A stretch of 43,259 nt of DNA, taken from positions 1 through 43,259 of IMG/VR virus record IMGVR_UViG_3300009172_000012. One strand, given 5' to 3'. Under the pieces are notes generated by a model, which did no database searches, was not told where the DNA came from, and saw nothing but the letters and a program-made list of their open reading frames with translations. Made by a program: the position numbers and the translations under genes. The stretch comes from a virus. Below are positions 18,986-27,529 of this stretch, one piece after another (within the stretch, counting starts at the first letter, position 1; each line of letters opens with the position of its first letter).

Positions 18986-20107
18986 TTAGCTATCTGCAGC
19001 TGCGTCAGCAAATGCGATGGCGTCCTCTTCTTCCCACTGAATACCGAAACGTACGAATACGGTGTACTCAATGGTGTCCTTCTTTGCCTGGTACTCACGG
19101 TTAACGGTGATGTCTCTCTGGAATCCCCATACACGGTTCTGTGGGAATGTCAAGTCGACATATCCTGCAGGGTAGTAAGGAACTTCCTGAACATCTACGC
19201 CAAGAACACGAGTAGTGCGAGCACTACCGAATGTCTGAGCGGCACCGTCTAGGTAAGACTGGCGGTTATCTGGTGTACCTGCTGCACCTGCGTGAGATCC
19301 GAAGGCCTCAGCAATTGCGTCTGCAAGTGTACCGTTGTTCTTAACGATACCCTGGAACACGTCTGTACCCGCATAGAACTTTAGGTTGTTCTTGATTGCA
19401 CGGTACTTACGTGGCATAGCCAGGATAATGCTCTGCATAACCTCTGGAGTCCATCCACCATTGGCTACAGTAACTACAGCCTCGTGTGCGTCTCCAGTGG
19501 TAGCCTTGTTGACAAAGCCATCCATGATGGACAGGAAGTTTCCTGTTGTTCCATCACCGTTGATTGCTAGGTCTTCAATGTCATTTGCAAAAGCATTTGT
19601 CATCAAACGAACTAGGTGGTCCTCTAGAGCAGCACCTTCGATGCCATCCTCCAGAGACTCTGATGATACTTCCCAGTCAAGACGGATCTTCTTTGTAGTA
19701 AGCTCCACCTTGCTGAATGTAGCACCAGTGTTGGTGTAGTCACCGACAGCTTGTGCAGCTGCACGGATAACACGCTCTCCAACATTGACCTTCTCTAGCT
19801 CCATTGTGTTTGCACGCATAGTTACGCGGCGTCCATCTTTGGCGAGAACGGTTGCATCCCAAACGTAGTCAATAAAACGACGTGCCTGTTCAGGGCGTAG
19901 GATACCACTACCAGCAGCACCAGAAGGGTTTACAGCGTTCGCTCCAGATGTACCTCCGAAAGTAGCTGTTGGGGTGTTACCCAGTGTGCTTGCACCTGGG
20001 CTAGTTACACCACCAATACCACCAGATGCGAATGAACCTTCTCCGTTAAATAGACCTGAGTCATCTCCGGTTGCGTCTGGATTGTTTTTGATAATCTCTT
20101 CCGACAT
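18986..20107 (-). CDS. Major capsid protein, HK97 fold, 373 aa
   Basis: The start at 20107 (MSEEIIKN) is chosen because a near-perfect AGGAGGTGA lies five bases upstream; an in-frame ATG 81 bases earlier would overlap the protease gene and lacks such a site. After a Ser/Gly-rich N-terminal arm (1-65), the body reads like an HK97-fold capsid: helix ARRFIDYVWDATVLAKDG, E-loop-like strands, WEVSSESLEDG, spine-helix segment LVRLMTNAFANDIEDLAINGDG and a C-terminal IEYTVFVRFGIQWEEEDAIAF strand. Residues are followed by a strong hairpin terminator. Its place after the protease is standard. Confidence 0.95.
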   Translation of the reverse strand: MSEEIIKNNPDATGDDSGLFNGEGSFASGGIGGVTSPGASTLGNTPTATFGGTSGANAVNPSGAAGSGILRPEQARRFIDYVWDATVLAKDGRRVTMRANTMELEKVNVGERVIRAAAQAVGDYTNTGATFSKVELTTKKIRLDWEVSSESLEDGIEGAALEDHLVRLMTNAFANDIEDLAINGDGTTGNFLSIMDGFVNKATTGDAHEAVVTVANGGWTPEVMQSIILAMPRKYRAIKNNLKFYAGTDVFQGIVKNNGTLADAIAEAFGSHAGAAGTPDNRQSYLDGAAQTFGSARTTRVLGVDVQEVPYYPAGYVDLTFPQNRVWGFQRDITVNREYQAKKDTIEYTVFVRFGIQWEEEDAIAFADAAADS

Positions 20108-20110
20108 ATT

Positions 20111-20120
20111 GTCACCTCCT
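20111..20120 (-). promoter_or_regulatory. Shine-Dalgarno setting the capsid start
   Basis: AGGAGGTGAC read on the minus strand, close before ATG at 20107. It is the strongest ribosome site in the window and rules against the upstream in-frame ATG. Confidence 0.85.
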
Positions 20121-20150
20121 AAGTGATTGTTTTGTCTTATATTATTATTA

Positions 20151-21503
20151 TTAATTAAATAAGTCGGCAGTTTTGAGGAAACGGCCACCCCATAGGGATT
20201 GCTCAGACTTTTCTATCTGAGCCTCCTGTACGATCTCGCCTAGATCGCCAGATTTGCGGAAAGCGGTGTCAGTTTCAACTGCATCAACCCTCTTTCCAAG
20301 TTCTGTAAAACCATTCTCAGCATCTTGTAGCTTAGCGTTAGCTGTGCCGATTGATTTCTTTAGTTCGGTAATCTCGTCATTAAGTGACTTTACTACCGAT
20401 GTTAGGTCGCTAAAGGCTGTGGCAAGGTCGTCTTTAATCTCTGCAATTGCAGAAACAACCTCGTTTGATTTTGATACTTCTTCAGTTACCTCGACAGCTG
20501 GGGCAGGGGAGTCTGACTTTTCGTCATACGACTTGTCATCTTCCTCTTCCTCCATGTATGAAGACTTTTCGGTGGCTTCAGCTTCGTCAGCCTTTTCCTC
20601 CATGTCGTCTTCGTCCATGTCATCTGTCTTGGCAACGTCAGTCTCATCAGCCTTGGCGGCTTCTAATCCTGTATCTGCCTCTGGAGCGACCGATGCTGCG
20701 TCTACAACGGTAGTCTCTTCGACTACTTCTGCTTCTGTATTGTCAGTCATAGGATCTTCCTCCTTGTCCATCTTAGCAAGATTAGTACCTTTGGCACTAT
20801 CAACTAAGAACTTTATCATTCCTGATTTTTCGCTGTCATTTGTTTCAACGAAACCTATGTTCTTCATGGGGTTGCCACTAATTGGGCTCTCAGAAGACTC
20901 TTCCTTGGAAAGAACAACGATAGAGTTTTCGTTATCCCAAAATACGTTTTCAATTTCTGTTGTGTCACCTTTTATTACGTCAGCGCCATCTACCTTCTCA
21001 ACGGAAAGGATGTTTGCAAACTGATTTGCTGGTGTGTCAACTAGTGATAGTTCTACTAGGTCATAGTCTTTAATGATACGAATTGACTGATCTGCCTTTT
21101 CGTCATAAGCGTCATCCCACTTATTCATTCTACCGCCAATAGAGAACCCAGACAAAGTTCCATCTAGAACCTTTTCCCAGGTGTCTTGTGCACCCTTAGA
21201 GACATAGGCAGATACGTAAACGCCTGAATAAAACTTCTTTGTTTCTGGGTCAAAATACTTTTCTTCCTTGAAGGAAACCATCTTGCCGACTGCAAGTGGC
21301 TGGTGCATCTCTCGAATATTTCCACGGAATCTTTCAAATGCTTTAAGAGAAGCATCTGTAGTTACGATATCCATTTGCTTGTCTACATTGTCAAGCGTTG
21401 CAAATCCTGAGACGATTCTACGCTCTTTATCAACCTTGCTGAATGGCATTGACAGACGTAGGTTGTCGCCGTCTGAGTCCCACTGTGCTTTAGAAATAGT
21501 CAT
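20151..21503 (-). CDS. Prohead protease (XkdF-like) fused to scaffold-like C-terminus, 450 aa
   Basis: Residues 15-165 match the S78_2/XkdF-type capsid maturation protease: VSGFATLDNVDKQMDIV, candidate catalytic His67 in REMHQP, candidate Ser121 in SGFSIGG, and the closing ELSLVDTPAN. This enzyme trims scaffold and capsid N-termini inside the prohead. Residues about 245-335 are extremely acidic (runs of Asp/Glu with Ala and Thr), and 340-430 form a coiled coil (IAEIKDDLATAFSDL; LNDEITELKKSIG). The C-terminal half therefore looks like the scaffold in the same polypeptide, consistent with no separate scaffold gene. A TATAAT lies eight bases before the ATG with a weak AAGG. Confidence 0.9.
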   Translation of the reverse strand: MTISKAQWDSDGDNLRLSMPFSKVDKERRIVSGFATLDNVDKQMDIVTTDASLKAFERFRGNIREMHQPLAVGKMVSFKEEKYFDPETKKFYSGVYVSAYVSKGAQDTWEKVLDGTLSGFSIGGRMNKWDDAYDEKADQSIRIIKDYDLVELSLVDTPANQFANILSVEKVDGADVIKGDTTEIENVFWDNENSIVVLSKEESSESPISGNPMKNIGFVETNDSEKSGMIKFLVDSAKGTNLAKMDKEEDPMTDNTEAEVVEETTVVDAASVAPEADTGLEAAKADETDVAKTDDMDEDDMEEKADEAEATEKSSYMEEEEDDKSYDEKSDSPAPAVEVTEEVSKSNEVVSAIAEIKDDLATAFSDLTSVVKSLNDEITELKKSIGTANAKLQDAENGFTELGKRVDAVETDTAFRKSGDLGEIVQEAQIEKSEQSLWGGRFLKTADLFN

Positions 21504-21511
21504 ACTACCTT

Positions 21512-21552
21512 ATTATATACCCATTTTGTCAAAATATAACAATATTATAACA
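21512..21552 (-). promoter_or_regulatory. Tandem -10 boxes of the protease gene
   Basis: TGTTATAAT (TATAAT at 21549-21544) gives a leader of about 35 bases; a second TATAAT (21517-21512) ends eight bases before the ATG at 21503 and would give a nearly leaderless mRNA. A further TATAAT lies at 21562-21557. The whole gap is AT-rich. Confidence 0.6.
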
Positions 21553-21565
21553 TAAAATTATAAAA

Positions 21566-23185
21566 TTATTCGCTTGACGAACCTTCCCCTTGAGCGTTTC
21601 TTCCAGAAATAGTTGATGGACTGTCGGAGTTATTGTTTGTTCTTTCCGCATCCCTCTCTCTATTACCAGCAAGGTTAGCCCTAGCATCTGCAGACTGTCG
21701 TGTTGACATCTCGAATGGAGTATCACCGTCTGGTCTTTGTGGTAGGCCAAGTGTTGCCCTGGCCTCATTTGGAGTCATAACCTGTGTCTTTATGTAACGC
21801 TCTAATATCTGCGACTGAGCGATCTCGTCAGTTAGGGTTAGCTCGTTGAAGTTAAACTCTAGAACATCTGTTCTTTCACGAACGATCTTGTTAATCATCT
21901 TTTCTAGGTTAGTCTGTGCTGGTCTTGCGACCTGCTCCTTGAATGTTCTGTCCTGTGCCAAAGCTGATGCGATTGAGGAAGCGTCTGCACCACCAATTTT
22001 TGACAAAGGTACTTGGTGAGCAACTAGGATATCGTCACGATTACGAACACGGTATTCATTAAAAGATGCTTCCTGAACGCCATTCTCAATTGGCTTCATG
22101 TCAAACTCTACTTTGTTATTGTCAGAGTCTCCAGGCAGAGGTATATACAGTGTTCTGTGCGACTGGCCTTTAAGACTGGTCTGCAGGAACCTGAACATCT
22201 TGTCTTCTGCATCTGCAGAAAGCTTTGCACCCTTTAGAGTTACAACATACCTTGGAACTGCTTTATTAGCAAAGTAGTCAATGTTGTACTGGGAGGCTAG
22301 TTGGTCTCCCTGCAATGATGATATGGCAGACATGATATCTGGAATACCGTAAAAAGTATTTAGTGGTGAGTACTCTTTGTAGTGCAAGATCTCGTTTGGT
22401 CTTGGATCCCCTGTTACTGGGTTCTGGTTCTTTGCCCCGAAGTTTCTAAAGTAAACAACCTTTTGTCCGATAATCTGCACATATCCATCTTTAAGTCTAC
22501 GTGCCCGCATTGTTGTAGCTGGTATGTGACCAACATATCCAATGTCGCCGTTAGTCTTACGACCAACCTCTAGGTATCCGTTTCCAGTAGCCTGAACATC
22601 TGTGTAGAACTTCATCATTGTATTAGTGAATGAGTCATCCTGGTTTAGGTTCTCTAGCCAATCTTTTATCTCAATTTTTGATCGCTCTATTCGTTTGCGA
22701 GCTCTTGCTGTGGCCTCTTCATTATTGCTGTCTTCAAGCTTTAGCATTGTCCTCTCGGACACCTTAAAGTCAAACCCAAGGCCTACAATGTTTTCTACCT
22801 TGGCATCAATAGCTGCGTGGTTAGCAAAGGATGTGTCGTAATAGTTGGCAAGTTCGTATAGGTTCCATGGTGGTGTTATTACGTCAAAGAGTCCGTATCC
22901 ATTTCTATAGACGTTACCTGGATTTATCTCTTTTGAAGCTGCACCGTTACCAGAGCTTATAGCCCTAGCGCTTGTTGTATACTGAGGAGACAGGGTATCA
23001 ACGTAGCTGCCTACTGCCTCGTCGTATGCCTTTACTACCCTGTCGGTCCTACGCTTGAAGTTCTTTTCTAGACCAGAAAGAGACTTGAGGTCATCCCAGG
23101 TCTTGTTGAATGGGTCCTGTGCCTTGAACAGATCTTCCTTTTGCTCGATATCTGGCAAGCTTGCATTAATATAATATTCGTCCAT
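21566..23185 (-). CDS. Portal protein, 539 aa
   Basis: The ATG overlaps the stop of the upstream small gene by one base (TAATG), with GGAG and AAGG upstream. The core is a clear HK97-type portal: DSFTNTMMKFYTDVQATGNG, then YLEVGRKTNGDIGYVGHIPA, NEILHYKEYSPLNTFYGIPD, and AISSLQGDQLASQYNIDYFA. A helical region follows (RVRNRDDILVAHQVPLSKIG), ending with an NEARATLGLPQRPDGD segment and a disordered polar C-terminus. Twelve copies would form the DNA entry channel at one capsid vertex. The next genes, protease and capsid, are in the canonical order. Confidence 0.95.
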   Translation of the reverse strand: MDEYYINASLPDIEQKEDLFKAQDPFNKTWDDLKSLSGLEKNFKRRTDRVVKAYDEAVGSYVDTLSPQYTTSARAISSGNGAASKEINPGNVYRNGYGLFDVITPPWNLYELANYYDTSFANHAAIDAKVENIVGLGFDFKVSERTMLKLEDSNNEEATARARKRIERSKIEIKDWLENLNQDDSFTNTMMKFYTDVQATGNGYLEVGRKTNGDIGYVGHIPATTMRARRLKDGYVQIIGQKVVYFRNFGAKNQNPVTGDPRPNEILHYKEYSPLNTFYGIPDIMSAISSLQGDQLASQYNIDYFANKAVPRYVVTLKGAKLSADAEDKMFRFLQTSLKGQSHRTLYIPLPGDSDNNKVEFDMKPIENGVQEASFNEYRVRNRDDILVAHQVPLSKIGGADASSIASALAQDRTFKEQVARPAQTNLEKMINKIVRERTDVLEFNFNELTLTDEIAQSQILERYIKTQVMTPNEARATLGLPQRPDGDTPFEMSTRQSADARANLAGNRERDAERTNNNSDSPSTISGRNAQGEGSSSE

Positions 23186-23565
23186 TAGCCTTCATCTCCA
23201 TAAAGATCTAGCGTCTTCTTTGCCGCTGTAAGTGCACCTAGGTCATTCATGCTTGGGATAAGCCCCTGCTTCATTCTATCGACCTGCTCGGAGTGTTCTT
23301 CGTCTGAAATCTTTTTCATGTTAGGATAAAAGACTGCTCTTCCGTCGGGCTGACCCCAATATGTTGCTGCGTCGTGCAGAGCTTTAATCCTTGACTTGTC
23401 GTCTCTCATGCCCTCGATTGACAGTGCGTTCTTATCGCTGTCCATAAATGGCTTGCCATTGGGCTTTACCCAAACATATGTTCCATAATTAGAGAACTTT
23501 TCCTCTATAACCTGGATCTTTGTCTCACCGATCTGACCAGGGAAGCGTGGTTTTTGATTATTCAT
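23185..23565 (-). CDS. Small protein before the portal, 126 aa, apparently leaderless
   Basis: The ATG at 23565 (MNNQKPRFPG) is chosen over an in-frame GTG two codons earlier because TGGTATACT ends seven bases before it, which would put the transcript 5' end at or next to this ATG; no Shine-Dalgarno is present. The protein contains GTYVWVKPNGKPFMDSDKN and HDAATYWGQPDGRAVFYPN, a basic-acidic mix with a C-terminal helix. It is coupled to the portal gene by a one-base overlap, suggesting a head assembly or packaging-related role, but I do not recognise the family. Confidence 0.7.
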   Translation of the reverse strand: MNNQKPRFPGQIGETKIQVIEEKFSNYGTYVWVKPNGKPFMDSDKNALSIEGMRDDKSRIKALHDAATYWGQPDGRAVFYPNMKKISDEEHSEQVDRMKQGLIPSMNDLGALTAAKKTLDLYGDEG

Positions 23566-23572
23566 AACCACT

Positions 23573-23581
23573 AGTATACCA
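23573..23581 (-). promoter_or_regulatory. Extended -10, leaderless pre-portal gene
   Basis: TGGTATACT ends seven bases before the ATG at 23565. The short gap after the 1178-aa gene holds no ribosome site. Confidence 0.72.
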
Positions 23582-23583
23582 TA

Positions 23584-26500
23584 CTATGCAGGTCTTACCG
23601 TAGCAGACTGCCAAGAAATGTCTTTATAAGTATTATATTCGTATTGACCGAAACGCAAATCCCGTTCATCGTCAACAATAAACTTGTTTGTGCCAGTGTA
23701 AGTCTTGTATATATCGGCTGGGTTCACACCGTAGTAGCTAGTTGATGAAAGAACCAATACGCCATTCCATAGATAGGCATTAGCCCAGAACTGCCAGTCT
23801 AGCTCTGATGTACCCAGGAACTTTACCTTAAACCATGGCCTTATAGATGTATTCTGAACCTCTTGTAGGTTTGTTGACTCGTAATGTGTTATGGTGTTTA
23901 CCAAGATTGGACCATTAATCCTCACTGCCCCCGAGAAGTTGTCAAAGTTTAGGTTGTTAGCGAAGCTGAAGCCAAGCATGGCCCACTCATCTATTGTCAG
24001 CTCTGGCTCTTTTACAATCTTGCCATTAAGATAAAAAGCAATTCCGTTTTCTAATTGACCAGTAAGTGTGTTTTTTGCATATATTTTCCCACGTTTTCCA
24101 TCGGGATGTGTAGAAACTACGTAAAACTTTAGGTAAGCGTTATTGCTCTGAACTTCAAATATTTGCTTTTCTGCTGCTGGGAAAACGGGATCTGAATACC
24201 TTACTGCCATCTGCATTGCAATTACGTTAAAGCTTGACGACAGTCCTTGGTTAATTGGTATGGAAAGCCCTCTGTCAACAAGTGCGTCATAATCACCTAC
24301 CTGCTTAATACCGCTATTCTTTGTAAGGTATAGGTAAGGTGTGCTGCCCTTGTATATTGAGAATGGATTTCTGCTCTTGTAGTCAAAGTAAACGCCAGAC
24401 TTCTTATATGGGTATATTGGTGTTCCGAATCGTGTTCCAATTGGGTTAGAGGAATACTTGTTGAATGCCTGTGAGGATAGCTTAAGTGATCTTATACCTA
24501 GTGGCTGGCTAAGTACTCCAGTCGGTTGTGCCTCTATGTGAACCATTATGGCTATGCCTTCAAACCCAGTGTTTCCTGGAGGGTATATGATAGCACCGTC
24601 TATAACCTCATACTTTGTATATAGCCATTCATCTCCTGGCTCTACGACATTGTTTGTGGATAGGGATACTGTACTAGAAAAGGATGTCTTGGTTGAACTG
24701 ACACCAGAATTTACGTACTTAAAGGATACATATGTCTTTACGATAGAGCTTGAGGTGTCGTATACCCCATTAACAATGCTGGTTGGAATTGGGTAGTCGA
24801 CGTTAAACTGAATAAAGTCTAGGTCATAGAATGAGTTGTTCTCAGCATCCTTTACAAACTGTGCGAAGTAGGAGAGTGGCTGGTAATCTTCCCAGTAAGA
24901 ATCTGTAGAAATATCCAATGCCAGAGTACCAAATCTTTTCTGTGGCAGAAGTGTATAACTAGCTACGTACTCTGTAATTGGCTCTGTGGGGAATGTCTCT
25001 GGGAATTCGGCATCCCAAAGAGTCTCCCAATAGTCACCGTCGTTACCAAAGTATGCGTCTCCAGCATCTGCGATTGCTCCAATAGCATACTCGTCAAATA
25101 GGTCCTGGTAGTTCTGAAGAACTCCTGTGCTGTCAAACCATCCAGATATGTCTATTAGGTTTCTGTCAGTAGAGAAGGATATGTTGTGTATGTATCCAGA
25201 GTATGTCTGGTCTAGCTCTTTGCTGCCTGCAACGTAAACCTTTATCTGGCTAGGGTTGCCCAGGAAAGACGATACGTTTTTGCCAAAGCTATTAGCAAAT
25301 TTCTTAATGTCTATGCCCGCTAATATGATCTCACTACCTGGATTTTTTGTTGTGGTATATATAGTTTCTTCCACACCATTGTAATAAAACTTATACAAGA
25401 CCTCATCTTGTAAGCTAGTGATCTTTAGGTAGTTTCCAGTTGCTGGATTCTCTAGCTTAAACAGCACTTCTTCTGTAGTGGGTGGTGTGTCTTCCTCAAA
25501 CAGTCCGTACACTGCTGCTGTTTTTTCATCAAGAATGTTTAGCTTGTCAAAGAGAAGGTATCCAGTCGTATCTGTCCAGGTGGGTGGCTTTAGGGTTATT
25601 ACGTCCCCTAGTGGGTTTACGATTGCAGAGCATGCTGTTATTAGCTGGTCGTATGTTTTGTTATTTAAGTACACTGCTGGTAGTGCATAATTAGCAAAAG
25701 ATAGCCGATTGCTGTCTGTCGAAAATCCTTCTTTAGCACCCTGGTTCCATCTACCAAGATCTGGATAGCTGTAGCTATTCGTGTAGTCTGCAAAAGAATA
25801 GTCTATAAGTGTTGACGTTCCGCTGTATGCAGTATTAATGTTTTCTGGAAGCTCTACACCTTGTCCATATACCCACCTGCGTTTTGCTATTACTAGAGGA
25901 ACTAGGTAAGAATATATGGCAACTGCGTCTACCCCAATTGGAGTGACGTCGTCATAAGCGTAAAACCCTAGCCAGTCCTGACTCTTTGCAGATGCGTTGT
26001 ACTCTGTTGGCAGGACCAGGGTTGTCTGATCAATCTCAAACGATATAATTTCTTCTGCGTTTAGCAATACGCTTGCAGAGTTTGGAGATACTCGAACATC
26101 AACGAGCATTGGCCTGAACCACTCTCCAACAAAATGAGAACCAGAGCTATTGCCTATCTTTAAGGTTAAGAATGCACCCTCTACATAAAGACCATCTGTG
26201 GAGGAAATTGGTCCAAAGATTCTTCGCTCTTCTGCTGAGCCTGCGTTAATCCTCATCCACATTTCTACTGTATAAGTCTTATATCTACCAGCTTCATTTA
26301 GGCAGCCAAGTCCTGGTATGATCAGTGATGGCTTGTTATTGCTGTTTGCGGAAAGCAGGGTAACATCTGATGCTCCGTATACCATTGGAATACCAGAATT
26401 TCTAGCAACTAGAGCGTTGTCGCTAGTTAGGTAGTATGCATTGTTTTCTTGTAATCCATAGGCACTTGCTGCTACCGCAGTAGACTGGCTAAGTGCAATA

Positions 26501-27120
26501 TTGCTGGGGAATGAAGTTGTAGAAACTCCCAAAGAAGAGGAGTGGAATTCTTCTGACCATTGACCAACTGATAATCCATTTATGTAGAATACATAATCTC
26601 CTGGTGGGGTTCCTAGAGCAATATAGTTTATCTTTATTACTACCCTGAAATCTGTGCCCTCTTCTGGTATGTCGAAGGTTTCTGATAAGAATAGCCAGTT
26701 TTTGATTACCGATGTATTAAATGTTTTTAGAACTTGAGTAGTGACTCCTCCAGAGTCATATTCATATCCGATTTCAAAACCAGATACGTATACGCTGTCA
26801 GAATATGCGTATAGCCCAATTGCAAAGGTAGCTAGCTCTGAGCTAAGTATGGCGGTATTAGTTATTTCTGGACTAACAGCTACTACTTGTCCAGAGCCAT
26901 CTCCAGTAAGTGTTGTAGTAAAAGTATCGGGAAATGGCTCATCGGATACTAGAAGATTGGGTGTTGCCGTGGCATTTGATATTGTCCACCCTGCATCTGA
27001 GATATCTCTAAAGGAATCTGGTATTGTAGAAATATAATCAGCTTTATCATCCAATGCCCACAAAGCAAGTGGATGCTCAGCAAACACCTTTTCTGCATAT
27101 AGGTTGGACGGACTAGTCAT
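23584..27120 (-). CDS. Large LamG-like virion structural protein, 1178 aa
   Basis: The ATG follows AGGAG. The opening FAEHPLALWALDDKADYIS is a pattern I associate with LamG/concanavalin-containing structural proteins of actinophages. Residues about 280-420 show a LamG-like sandwich (YTVEMWMRINAGSAEERRIF; FLTLKIGNSSGSHFVGEWF; GVDAVAIYSY). Further similar strands occur around 565-640 and 985-1110 (LKFYVVSTHPDGKRGKIYA). The C-terminus is YNTYKDISWQSATVRPA. It probably binds carbohydrate or forms a side fibre or head fibre. It is odd in lying between the adhesin genes and the portal module rather than after the tape measure. Function is inferred. Confidence 0.75.
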   Translation of the reverse strand: MTSPSNLYAEKVFAEHPLALWALDDKADYISTIPDSFRDISDAGWTISNATATPNLLVSDEPFPDTFTTTLTGDGSGQVVAVSPEITNTAILSSELATFAIGLYAYSDSVYVSGFEIGYEYDSGGVTTQVLKTFNTSVIKNWLFLSETFDIPEEGTDFRVVIKINYIALGTPPGDYVFYINGLSVGQWSEEFHSSSLGVSTTSFPSNIALSQSTAVAASAYGLQENNAYYLTSDNALVARNSGIPMVYGASDVTLLSANSNNKPSLIIPGLGCLNEAGRYKTYTVEMWMRINAGSAEERRIFGPISSTDGLYVEGAFLTLKIGNSSGSHFVGEWFRPMLVDVRVSPNSASVLLNAEEIISFEIDQTTLVLPTEYNASAKSQDWLGFYAYDDVTPIGVDAVAIYSYLVPLVIAKRRWVYGQGVELPENINTAYSGTSTLIDYSFADYTNSYSYPDLGRWNQGAKEGFSTDSNRLSFANYALPAVYLNNKTYDQLITACSAIVNPLGDVITLKPPTWTDTTGYLLFDKLNILDEKTAAVYGLFEEDTPPTTEEVLFKLENPATGNYLKITSLQDEVLYKFYYNGVEETIYTTTKNPGSEIILAGIDIKKFANSFGKNVSSFLGNPSQIKVYVAGSKELDQTYSGYIHNISFSTDRNLIDISGWFDSTGVLQNYQDLFDEYAIGAIADAGDAYFGNDGDYWETLWDAEFPETFPTEPITEYVASYTLLPQKRFGTLALDISTDSYWEDYQPLSYFAQFVKDAENNSFYDLDFIQFNVDYPIPTSIVNGVYDTSSSIVKTYVSFKYVNSGVSSTKTSFSSTVSLSTNNVVEPGDEWLYTKYEVIDGAIIYPPGNTGFEGIAIMVHIEAQPTGVLSQPLGIRSLKLSSQAFNKYSSNPIGTRFGTPIYPYKKSGVYFDYKSRNPFSIYKGSTPYLYLTKNSGIKQVGDYDALVDRGLSIPINQGLSSSFNVIAMQMAVRYSDPVFPAAEKQIFEVQSNNAYLKFYVVSTHPDGKRGKIYAKNTLTGQLENGIAFYLNGKIVKEPELTIDEWAMLGFSFANNLNFDNFSGAVRINGPILVNTITHYESTNLQEVQNTSIRPWFKVKFLGTSELDWQFWANAYLWNGVLVLSSTSYYGVNPADIYKTYTGTNKFIVDDERDLRFGQYEYNTYKDISWQSATVRPA

Positions 27121-27134
27121 ATTTCTCCTAGTCT

Positions 27135-27143
27135 ATTTTACCA
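27135..27143 (-). promoter_or_regulatory. Extended -10-like box of the 1178-aa gene
   Basis: TGGTAAAAT (one mismatch to consensus) 14 bases before the ATG at 27120, with AGGAG between. Confidence 0.55.
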
Positions 27144-27146
27144 CAC

Positions 27147-27175
27147 TAGGGCAAACCATTTAGGCAATTGCCCTA
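27147..27175. repeat. Inverted repeat at the end of the 118-aa gene
   Basis: TAGGGCAA and TTGCCCTA are perfect complements around a 13-base loop, overlapping the TAG stop. No T run follows on either strand, so it is not a standard terminator. Confidence 0.6.
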
Positions 27176-27529
27176 TAGCTGGCTGACACCGATCCAAGAC
27201 TGAGACTCTTCTTCCCAAACATAAACCATTCCGCTGTCGGAATCTGGGGTCCAAGAATCTGCAGGTAGTGAGACTGGAGCTTGCCAGTCATTATTACCGT
27301 CTAAGGACCAAGACGCATGTGGCCTTGGGAGTATAAAGATGTCTAAGTCTTCATCGTATGTTGATCCTAAAATCGGAGTAAGTTTTCTGAACGCTCCAGT
27401 TAGGCTGTATTCAACCCACTGGCCAGGCCTGTTGAGAGCTTCTCCAAAGAAGCTAGATGAAGCATCCGATGGGGCAACAAGAATTTCAACTACGATGCCG
27501 TTTTCTATTTTCGCAAAGTTTTTACTCAT
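27173..27529 (-). CDS. Small partner protein of the glycine-rich adhesin, 118 aa
   Basis: The protein is a clear paralogue of the 110-aa protein at 33934-34266: both run F..I.N..V..I.V, then a W-containing turn, an F.K......YD..LD.FI..P. segment, SW.LD....W.AP, and end Y.WEEESQSW-like. Proteins of this kind are common next to fibre genes in aquatic phages. Its start overlaps the stop of the glycine-rich fibre gene by one base (TAATG). Repeated pairing with a glycine-rich fibre suggests a fibre chaperone, cap or tip subunit; this is inference. Confidence 0.7.
   Translation of the reverse strand: MSKNFAKIENGIVVEILVAPSDASSSFFGEALNRPGQWVEYSLTGAFRKLTPILGSTYDEDLDIFILPRPHASWSLDGNNDWQAPVSLPADSWTPDSDSGMVYVWEEESQSWIGVSQL

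Noticed and set aside
20254-21024. 256-codon plus-strand frame opposite the protease/scaffold gene
   Set aside because: Serine-rich low-complexity sequence arising from the acidic and Ser/Thr codons on the other strand; no ribosome site and no family pattern.
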